Assembly (NCBI GenBank): GCA_003694175.1
Contig: RFKV01000043.1
Span: forward strand, 1-6,260
DNA length: 6,260 nt
From: Candidatus Dojkabacteria bacterium
Lineage (GTDB): Bacteria; Patescibacteriota; Dojkabacteria; J137
Direction: 5' to 3'
Of the stretch, positions 1 to 6,152 are shown in pieces (positions within the stretch are counted from its first letter, which is position 1; each line of letters opens with the position of its first letter). Position numbers and translations under genes: made by a program. The notes beneath the pieces were generated by a model that had not been told where the DNA came from, did no database searches, and was given only the letters and a program-made list of their open reading frames with translations.

Positions 1-117
1 CCAATAGAGTTAAAAAAACTGCAACAAAAAGATCCATATTCAAAATTCATAAATGAAACTTCTTTAGATAAAAATTTAGATAGAATAGGTAAGAAAGTAA
101 AACACCTTAGATTATAG
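1..117 (+). CDS. C-terminal end of an unrecognised basic protein (partial)
   Basis: A plus-strand reading frame is open from the first base of the window and ends at TAG (115-117), giving the last 38 residues of a protein that begins outside the window. The tail is lysine-rich and hydrophilic, contains DPYSKFINETSLDKNLD, and ends in GKKVKHLRL. I do not recognise the family from this fragment. There is no membrane segment or known motif in it. It is convergent with the amidase-like gene, whose stop codon lies 28 bases downstream. The composition looks like a real AT-rich coding tail, but a 38-codon open stretch alone is weak support. Confidence 0.5.
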   Translation, partial: PIELKKLQQKDPYSKFINETSLDKNLDRIGKKVKHLRL

Positions 118-145
118 CATACATCAGAACAACAGACAGAATTAA

Positions 146-1402
146 CTAAAGTTTAAGGAAGTCAATTATACTATCTATGAATCCTTTTTTTCCTTTTTGA
201 GTTAGATCTTTAGCATTTTTTTCTCTTTTTTTCTTTACCCTTTCTGAATCATAATACTCTCCTTCTGTAATTATCCCAGCTTCTTTTAGTTCTTTTTGCA
301 TTTTCAGAATAGATGAATTCTTTAATCTTAAAAGTTTATTTAAATTCTCTATCACCTTTGTAGCATCTTCCATCTCTTTGTTGATTTTAGATAATTTGTT
401 GTCTTTACTTTGCAGTTCTTTAAACAATTCATCATGTTTGCTTGCCTTTTTTTGCATTTCTTTAAACTCCTCAAGATTTAAGAGTTTTTCGATCAACTCC
501 TCCTTTGAGACACCAGAATTTAAGTTTTTATTAAGTTCAATCTGTGTAGGCTCTCTGCCCAGGATCTTTTTATAGTATTCTACTATCATTTCTTTTCTTT
601 GATCTCTATCTAACAGATTGCTACCAGAGGCCCCGTAATTCTTAAACGAGTGAGGTAGAGAAGGTAGAATATTTTGTGATTTGTTAGTTTTAGATGTGTA
701 ATCATTAGCGCCTGTAGCGCCTGCAATTGATGAACTAAAAAAATCATCTAGATCTGAGTCAAAATCATCAAAGAAAACATCATTTTGATCTTCCAAAGAG
801 TTTTTTTTGTTAAAAAATTCTATTTCTTCGTTTGTTACTGTTTGATTATTTTTTAAAAAATCATTGACAGACTCTGCCAAGGCTTCGGCTATTTCATCCA
901 GTTTCTTTTCATCTTTAAGTATCTTTACATCCTCCTCATTGTCTATAAACAGTATTTCAACAGCAGTGCCTGGAATATTTATTTGGTTTAGAATCAATAA
1001 ACTGCCCAGTTCATGTTCATACTCACTTTTACAACCAAGATCTTGCCATTTGAATTTATCTGCTAAATATTTTGATACATGTTTTGCTAATTTCTGTGAT
1101 CGATTGTTAGGGTCTTCTTCAGATCTAAACCAAGATTCTATTCCTCTTTTACCCCCCTCGTTTATGTGTATTTCCAAGAATATGTCACCATTTTCTACGC
1201 TAAAACCTTGCTTATTTATCCATTCTATTCTTTGAACAAGTGGTAAGTCTAAAGGGACTGATACAAAGTTAACTCCAAGTTTTCCTAGATGTGGAATGGT
1301 TAGTGAAAGTATTTTACGTGTTAGATCAGCTTCCCTGAGATCGCCATAAACTGATCCTGGACTTTCTTTTGTATGTGCAGCGGATATCAACAGCCTTGGC
1401 AT
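146..1402 (-). CDS. Amidase_3-type N-acetylmuramoyl-L-alanine amidase with DUF4214-like, coiled-coil and basic amphipathic tail
   Basis: A 418-residue multidomain protein. Residues 1-185 match the zinc amidase (Amidase_3) pattern, whose family cleaves the bond between MurNAc and L-Ala in peptidoglycan. Candidate zinc ligands are H10 (LISAAH), E24 (DLREAD) and H79 (LEIHIN), and the catalytic glutamate is E149 (PGTAVEILFIDNEED). Residues 190-225 form an acidic, phenylalanine-rich linker, and 225-265 are Ser/Gly/Asn-rich. Residues about 270-315 resemble DUF4214 (YYKKILGREP, then a Leu/Glu-rich helix). Residues 326-372 show a regular coiled coil, and 386-418 are basic and end in a short amphipathic segment. 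The protein starts directly with a beta-strand: no signal peptide, lipobox or membrane helix is visible. ATG (1400-1402) touches the parB stop, which favours this start. The amidase call is good; the biological role is unknown. Enzymatic activity, and export, remain inference. Confidence 0.85.
   Translation of the reverse strand: MPRLLISAAHTKESPGSVYGDLREADLTRKILSLTIPHLGKLGVNFVSVPLDLPLVQRIEWINKQGFSVENGDIFLEIHINEGGKRGIESWFRSEEDPNNRSQKLAKHVSKYLADKFKWQDLGCKSEYEHELGSLLILNQINIPGTAVEILFIDNEEDVKILKDEKKLDEIAEALAESVNDFLKNNQTVTNEEIEFFNKKNSLEDQNDVFFDDFDSDLDDFFSSSIAGATGANDYTSKTNKSQNILPSLPHSFKNYGASGSNLLDRDQRKEMIVEYYKKILGREPTQIELNKNLNSGVSKEELIEKLLNLEEFKEMQKKASKHDELFKELQSKDNKLSKINKEMEDATKVIENLNKLLRLKNSSILKMQKELKEAGIITEGEYYDSERVKKKREKNAKDLTQKGKKGFIDSIIDFLKL
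706..723. repeat. 9-bp perfect tandem duplication inside the amidase-like gene
   Basis: The unit TAGCGCCTG occurs twice head to tail (706-714, 715-723). It is locally much richer in G+C than its surroundings. On the minus strand it encodes the Ala/Gly/Thr stretch at residues 227-232 in the flexible linker, so length change there keeps the frame and is probably tolerated. Confidence 0.8.
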
Positions 1403-2269
1403 TTAGATAGTAACTATCTTATCTAAAATATTTTCTAATTCTTCGTCATCTTCAAATGGTATTGTTATTTTTCCACCCTTACTTGACCTGGATATACTGA
1501 CTTTTTCACCAAATTTCTCTCGTAGTATTTTTTCTGCTTCTATTGTTTTCTCATCTATCAGTATTGAGTTAACTCTTTTTGGTTTAGTTTTGCCTTTATT
1601 TATTCTTCTAACAAGCTCTTCAACGGCTCTTACAGATAAATGATTCCTTATTACTACCTTTAGAGTTGCAACAATTTGATCTTCTGAGGATAAACCTAGA
1701 AGTGCTCTTGCATGACCTTCTGAGATTTTTTGTTCAAGCAGACACCTTTTAACTTCTTCTGGAAGAGTAAGTAATCTAAGCTTATTTGCTACAGCAGGCC
1801 TACTAATTCCGACTTTTTTAGATATTTCTTCGTGTGTTTGACCAAATATCTTTACCAATTGCTCAAAAGCCATTGCTTCCTCTAGTGGATTAAGATCAGA
1901 TCTTTGCACATTTTCAACTATTGCTATTTCAAGCATTTGCTGTGGAGTGGATTCTTTAACAACTACGGGCACAAATTCAAAACCTGCTAACTTAGCAGCT
2001 CTAAGTCTTCTCTCACCAGCGATTAACTCATATTCTTTGTCATTTATTTTGGTTACTATTAAAGGCTCTATAATACCATGCTCTCGAATCGAGTCTGCTA
2101 GTTCCACAAGGCTTTCAGGTTTAATTTCTATCCTGGGTTGATATCTATTTGGTTTTATAAGGTTGACAGGTAATTTAGGGATATACCCGTTAGTAATGTT
2201 TGTAGTTATATCCTGTTCGCTTTTTATTAGTGCTGAAAGACCTCTTCCAAGACTTGAAACTTTGCTCAT
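1403..2269 (-). CDS. parB: ParB/Spo0J chromosome-partitioning protein (CTP-dependent DNA clamp family)
   Basis: A 288-residue protein of normal ParB length with all expected parts. The N-terminus carries LGRGLSALI (residues 7-15), the short segment that in the family contacts ParA. The N-terminal CTP-binding domain follows, with GERRLRAA (85-92) and ENVQRSDLNPLEEA (119-132), the conserved nucleotide-contacting motifs. A helix-turn-helix at about 144-167 (EEISKKVGISRPAVANKL) reads parS. After it comes SEGHARALLGL (183-193), and the C-terminal dimerisation domain occupies about 234-288. Known ParB proteins load at parS, slide as CTP-gated clamps and drive ParA ATP hydrolysis. The ATG start overlaps the parA stop as ATGA, as expected for a coupled parAB pair. 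No Shine-Dalgarno sequence is seen, and no parS match was found in the window. Confidence 0.95.
   Translation of the reverse strand: MSKVSSLGRGLSALIKSEQDITTNITNGYIPKLPVNLIKPNRYQPRIEIKPESLVELADSIREHGIIEPLIVTKINDKEYELIAGERRLRAAKLAGFEFVPVVVKESTPQQMLEIAIVENVQRSDLNPLEEAMAFEQLVKIFGQTHEEISKKVGISRPAVANKLRLLTLPEEVKRCLLEQKISEGHARALLGLSSEDQIVATLKVVIRNHLSVRAVEELVRRINKGKTKPKRVNSILIDEKTIEAEKILREKFGEKVSISRSSKGGKITIPFEDDEELENILDKIVTI
1405..1419 (-). promoter_or_regulatory. 6-bp inverted repeat at the parB/amidase junction
   Basis: Arms AGATAG (1405-1410) and CTATCT (1414-1419) pair perfectly around a 3-base loop. The element covers the last parB codons and part of the TAA stop, and ends 2 bases before the amidase ATG, where a ribosome binding site would lie. 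A weak mRNA hairpin here could make amidase translation depend on ribosomes finishing parB. It is AU-rich and short, so chance is a real alternative. Confidence 0.3.
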
Positions 2270-3069
2270 TTTCTATTTGATAAAGGATTTAACAAAGTTA
2301 AATTATCAAACCTTCTTACAAATTCCATGGCTAAGTCTTTAAATGCCATAGCCCCAGTTGAATGAGGTGAGTAAATCGCTATGGGTATGCCATGTGATTG
2401 AGATTCGGATAGTTTAACATTTCTTGGAATTATTGTAGAAAACAGTTTTTTTGAAAAAAACTTGTTTATTTCAGAATAAATGTCTTTACTTAAATTGGTT
2501 CTTTGGTCATACATAGTTAGAATAACTCCTCCGACATCTAGATTTGCGTTTAAGTCTGTTTTAACTAAATTTATTGTATCAACGAGTAAACTCAAGCCTT
2601 CGAGTGCGAAATATTCAGCTTGTACCGGAATTAACACGTAATCAGAAGCTACAAGACTGTTAAGAGTGAGTAAACCAAGGGATGGAGGACAGTCAATCAG
2701 GATAAATTCGAACATATTTTTTAAGTCTTTAAGTCTCTTTCTTAATATAGTTTCACGGCTAATTGCGCTTACAAGTTCAATCTCAGCTCCAGCCAAATCA
2801 ATTGTGGATGGTATAACGTACAAATTTTGGTTTTTTTCATATTTATATATCTTTTCAACATCTAAAGATGCTTCATCTAGCATAAGTCCATATGAATTTA
2901 TATAATCCGATTCCTTTGTTTGTATTCCGAGCCCGGAGGTAGTGTTTGATTGTGGATCAAAATCTATCAATAAAACCTTTTTCCCAAGCTCAGCAAGATA
3001 AAATGAAAGGTTAATAGCTGTTGTAGTTTTACCTACTCCTCCTTTTTGGTTGCTTATAGAAAAGATCAT
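2266..3069 (-). CDS. parA: ParA/Soj chromosome-partitioning ATPase
   Basis: A 267-residue deviant Walker A ATPase of the short chromosomal ParA/Soj type, without the N-terminal HTH extension of plasmid type Ia ParA. The P-loop is KGGVGKTTT (9-17) with the signature lysine K9. The A' motif is LLIDFDPQSN (33-42), and Walker B is FILIDCPPSLG (122-132). The family block IPRNVKLSESQSHG (214-227) and the C-terminal STGAMAFKDLAMEF are also present. ATP-bound dimers of this family bind DNA non-specifically, and ParB stimulates hydrolysis to move or separate origins. ATG overlaps the ileS TGA by 4 bases, and its own TGA overlaps the parB ATG. The start is supported by the family's usual short N-terminus (MIFSISNQKGG). 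Relatives such as MinD or plasmid ParA are less likely, given the adjacent chromosomal-type ParB. Confidence 0.95.
   Translation of the reverse strand: MIFSISNQKGGVGKTTTAINLSFYLAELGKKVLLIDFDPQSNTTSGLGIQTKESDYINSYGLMLDEASLDVEKIYKYEKNQNLYVIPSTIDLAGAEIELVSAISRETILRKRLKDLKNMFEFILIDCPPSLGLLTLNSLVASDYVLIPVQAEYFALEGLSLLVDTINLVKTDLNANLDVGGVILTMYDQRTNLSKDIYSEINKFFSKKLFSTIIPRNVKLSESQSHGIPIAIYSPHSTGAMAFKDLAMEFVRRFDNLTLLNPLSNRK
2287..2303 (-). promoter_or_regulatory. 7-bp inverted repeat near the 3' end of parA, upstream of the parB start
   Basis: Arms ATTTAAC (2287-2293) and GTTAAAT (2297-2303) pair perfectly around a 3-base loop. It lies within the last parA codons (the LTLLNP region), with 17 bases between it and the parB ATG. 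The stem is almost all A:U, so it is weak as RNA, and it is not followed by a T-run on the minus strand, so it is not a terminator. It could be a translational control hairpin, a protein-binding palindrome, or chance in AT-rich coding DNA. Confidence 0.3.
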
Positions 3070-6056
3070 ACTTGATTCAATATTTTCACACTTAAAAAAT
3101 CTAAGTTAGGATCTTCATGAACTGATGTTATCTGAACAAGTGTTTGTTTCTCAATTTTATCTCTAAAGGTTTTCAACGTTTGCTGAAGCTTAGGGTTAAT
3201 AAATATTTCCACCTTAACAATCTCTCCATAAGCCTTTTTACCTCTTTTTCTCTCAGCTTGTATTGCTCTACAAATTTCTCTAAATTTGCCCTCTTCATAT
3301 AATTCGTCCGTGATGCGAGTGTCTAAGGATATAATCAATCCTCTGTAGTTTGTTTTCACTACCTCTAAGCCTATGTTCATATCAATTAACTCGCAGCTAT
3401 CCACAACGTTTTTTACATTTAACTCCTTTTGCAAAATGTAAATCATCCATGATGGAATAGATCTATTTATCTTTAGCAGGTATAAAGGTTGTTTAAGCTT
3501 TATGTTTCTTTCTCCTCTAATTTTGTTACCTAGGTCAACAATCTCTCTGCAGATCTCCATTTCACTTAATATTTCTTCATCAACCTCAACAATTGAATAA
3601 TCTGGATATATGTCCAAATGAACTGATCCATTCGGATTAAAACTTTCTGCAAACAGGTTTTGGTAAATAGATTCTGCGATAAATGGCGTTATAGGAGAAA
3701 TTACTCTCACAAATTGCAAAAGTACGTAATACAAAGTCTCTAGGTATTGTCTTGAGGTATTAAGATCCGACGCAAACTTTTCTCTACTAGCTCTTATGTA
3801 CCACTTTGAGATTTCATTAACAAAGTCTCTATACTCTTTCACTGAATTAGGAATATTGTAGTTTTCAAGATTTTGTCTTATTTTTTGTGCCGTCTTAACG
3901 AATTTTGAAATTAACCACTTGTTTAAGGGTTCGAGAGCATCATATATATCTTTTGACTTGGTCCTAATCAATAAGTCAAACTTTTGCATTATTTCTTCCT
4001 CCGGTTGCCATTTATGAATTTCGGAATATGTAGTTAAGAAAGAATGCACATTCCAAAGTGGCAGGAGTACCTCTTGTAGTTGTACCTTAAGGTCTTTCTC
4101 GTTAAACGAAATATCGTTTCCTAAAAGAAGTGGTGATCCAGCAAAGTATATCCTTAATGCATCCCCACCATATTTTTTTATAGTTTGTTCAGGATCTGGA
4201 TAGTTACCAAAACTCTTGCTCATTTTCCTTCCATCAGTGCCTGCCATATTTCCAGTCACTATGACATTCTTAAATGGAATATCATCAAAAACTAGTACTG
4301 ACACCCTTAGCAAAACATTAAACCAAGCTCTGATTTGACCTACATATTCGGAAATGAAGTCAGCCGGAAAATTCTTTTCAAAAACATCCTTATTTTCGAA
4401 TGGATAATGATACTCTGCTATTGGTACAGAGCCACTATCTAACCAACAGTCTAATACGTCAGGAATCCTTTTGAACTGTTTTCCGTTTTTAGTGAGAACT
4501 ATTTTGTCACACACGTCTCTGTGTAAAAGTAATTCTTCGTCTTTATAAAACCATACTTTTTTACCATCAATATTTTTTTGTGTTATATCGCTGTTATATT
4601 TCGACATTTCTTCAATACTCCCTACCACTATCTCTTCACCATCATCTGATCTCCAAATTGGCATTATGGTGGCCCAGTATCTTGTTCTAGAAATACACCA
4701 ATCTGGAGCACTTTTTATAACATCTGCAAACCTACCATCTTTGAAGTGCCCAGGTATCCAGTTTATTTTTTGATTCAATTCAAGCATCCTCTCTTTGATT
4801 TTTCCCACATCTATGTAGTAGGCATCCTGTGCTTTGTAAATTAAAGGTTTCTCGCCTCTAAAGAATGCAACTCTATGTTTATAAATTTCTTGTCTGAGTA
4901 AATTTCCTTTCTCCTTCAAGTCTTCCACTATAAGCTTATTTGCATCTCCAAGATATATACCTTTCCATGGGCCAACAGTCATGTTACCTTCATCATCAAT
5001 ATCTTGAAAATCACTCAAGCTGTACTTCTTTCCCAATTCAAAATCTTCAGCACCAAAACCTGGAGCTATGTGAAGAACACCAGTCCCATCTTCAACAGTA
5101 ACGCCATCATATCCGTAGATTTTAAAGTCACTTGTGTTATTTGATTGGAAAAAATTATAAATTTGTTTATATTTAAGACCTACTAGGTCTTTGCCAAGAA
5201 AGTCTCTAAGCTTTACATATTCTTGGCTGTTTAGTGTGTACGAAATTCTCCCCTTAGCGATTATAAGTTTTTGCCCGTTATAATCCAGCAATGAGTAAAC
5301 AGCTTCTGGATTTACAGCTAGAGCAAAATTAGAAGGTATTGTCCATGGTGTCGTAGTCCATGCTACGATTTTGGTGCCTTCCTCTATGCCCAGTTGTTCT
5401 GCCTGACTATTTTTTTCAATACAAAAACTTACAAATATACTTAGATCGTAAACATCTTTGTAGTTATTTGATTCGGCTACTTCAAATTCGGACACCGGAG
5501 TGGATGTATCAGTGGAGAATAAAGACACCCTTTTACCTTTATAAATTAAACCTTTTTCCCAAATCTTTTTAAAAACCCATATGACTGACTCATTAAATTC
5601 CGGACGCATTGTATAGTATGCGTTCTCCATATCTACCCATCTTCCTATTGACTCAATGTACCAAGTCCACTGGGACGTAACTTCATTAACATGATTTCTA
5701 CATTCTTTAACGTAATTACCAATACCAAATTTTTCAATATCTGCTTTTGTCTTAAGTCCAAATTTTTTGCTAACCTTTTCTTCTATTGGTAAACCGTGGC
5801 AGTCCCATCCCCAAACCCTTCTCACGTAGTACCCTTTACTTGACCAATATCTCGTTACTATGTCCTTTGTTATAGAGGATAATAATGTTCCGTAATGAGG
5901 TGTACCAGTCACAAAAGGTGGACCATCAATGAAAACATACCTTTTTTGCTCATCTTTATTTTCCAAGGACTTTTTGAAGGCATCAATATCTTTCCAGTAC
6001 TTATTTATTTGTTCAGACATCAAATAAAAGTCTACGTTTGGACTTACTTTTTTCAT
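3066..6056 (-). CDS. ileS: Isoleucyl-tRNA synthetase, long eukaryotic-like (IleS2) class
   Basis: A 996-residue cytoplasmic class I aminoacyl-tRNA synthetase that activates isoleucine and loads it on tRNA-Ile. The ATP-binding HIGH element is GTPHYGT (51-57), with threonine in place of the final histidine. WGWDCHGLP lies at 82-90. The CP1 editing domain is present, with the threonine-rich WTTTPWT (233-239) and HIAPGFGAEDFE (329-340), including the family's editing aspartate, D338. CWLDSGS (537-543) and GRKMSKSFGNY (609-619) complete the catalytic core. The remaining residues form the anticodon-binding domain and the long C-terminal extension typical of this class (DUF5915 region). N-terminal MKKVSPNVDF matches the usual IleS beginning, which favours this ATG over the internal one at residue 13. 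Neither ATG has a Shine-Dalgarno sequence. It is the first gene of the parAB operon, and its TGA overlaps the parA ATG. Confidence 0.96.
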   Translation of the reverse strand: MKKVSPNVDFYLMSEQINKYWKDIDAFKKSLENKDEQKRYVFIDGPPFVTGTPHYGTLLSSITKDIVTRYWSSKGYYVRRVWGWDCHGLPIEEKVSKKFGLKTKADIEKFGIGNYVKECRNHVNEVTSQWTWYIESIGRWVDMENAYYTMRPEFNESVIWVFKKIWEKGLIYKGKRVSLFSTDTSTPVSEFEVAESNNYKDVYDLSIFVSFCIEKNSQAEQLGIEEGTKIVAWTTTPWTIPSNFALAVNPEAVYSLLDYNGQKLIIAKGRISYTLNSQEYVKLRDFLGKDLVGLKYKQIYNFFQSNNTSDFKIYGYDGVTVEDGTGVLHIAPGFGAEDFELGKKYSLSDFQDIDDEGNMTVGPWKGIYLGDANKLIVEDLKEKGNLLRQEIYKHRVAFFRGEKPLIYKAQDAYYIDVGKIKERMLELNQKINWIPGHFKDGRFADVIKSAPDWCISRTRYWATIMPIWRSDDGEEIVVGSIEEMSKYNSDITQKNIDGKKVWFYKDEELLLHRDVCDKIVLTKNGKQFKRIPDVLDCWLDSGSVPIAEYHYPFENKDVFEKNFPADFISEYVGQIRAWFNVLLRVSVLVFDDIPFKNVIVTGNMAGTDGRKMSKSFGNYPDPEQTIKKYGGDALRIYFAGSPLLLGNDISFNEKDLKVQLQEVLLPLWNVHSFLTTYSEIHKWQPEEEIMQKFDLLIRTKSKDIYDALEPLNKWLISKFVKTAQKIRQNLENYNIPNSVKEYRDFVNEISKWYIRASREKFASDLNTSRQYLETLYYVLLQFVRVISPITPFIAESIYQNLFAESFNPNGSVHLDIYPDYSIVEVDEEILSEMEICREIVDLGNKIRGERNIKLKQPLYLLKINRSIPSWMIYILQKELNVKNVVDSCELIDMNIGLEVVKTNYRGLIISLDTRITDELYEEGKFREICRAIQAERKRGKKAYGEIVKVEIFINPKLQQTLKTFRDKIEKQTLVQITSVHEDPNLDFLSVKILNQV

Positions 6057-6059
6057 AAA

Positions 6060-6072
6060 TGATTAACAATCA
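6060..6072 (-). promoter_or_regulatory. 5-bp inverted repeat just upstream of the ileS start
   Basis: Arms TGATT (6060-6064) and AATCA (6068-6072) surround a 3-base loop, 3 bases before the ileS ATG. The position would occlude a ribosome binding site if it folded, but the stem is short and AU-rich. Listed because two other inverted repeats with 3-base loops precede downstream starts in the same operon. Confidence 0.2.
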
Positions 6073-6094
6073 ACTGCTAAGACTTTACTGTGAG

Positions 6095-6123
6095 ATTTTA
6101 ACCCTTATTGAGATCTAATGGAA
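6095..6123 (-). promoter_or_regulatory. Weak candidate sigma70-type promoter for the ileS operon
   Basis: On the minus strand TAAAAT (6095-6100) matches the -10 consensus at five of six bases. It is 17 bases from TTCCAT (6118-6123), which is a poor -35 match. The predicted start would be near 6088, leaving about a 30-base leader before ileS. The location in the gap upstream of the operon is sensible, but such a match is common in AT-rich DNA. Confidence 0.2.
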
Positions 6124-6152
6124 GTACCAAGAAACTATTGGATCATTAAGTT

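Noticed and set aside
155..191. Plus-strand rho-independent terminator for the partial gene at 1-117
   Set aside because: AAGGA (155-159) can pair with TCCTT (182-186) before a T-run, but the stem is only 5 bp with a 22-base loop. The T-run is lysine codons of the amidase gene read in reverse.
378..575. Plus-strand open frames opposite the amidase, parB, parA and ileS genes (378-575, 864-1235, 1947-2141, 2666-2905, 5360-5572)
   Set aside because: Each lies wholly antisense to a gene with clear family motifs, is Ser/Leu/Phe-rich as expected for shadow frames of AT-rich genes, and shows no domain or ribosome binding site.
146..1402. Phage endolysin or prophage remnant explanation for the amidase gene
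   Set aside because: Lack of a signal peptide fits a lysin, but there is no holin, no phage gene and no attachment site, and the gene abuts parB in a coupled operon. The coiled coil plus DUF4214-like module is not a usual cell-wall-binding domain. Not fully excluded.
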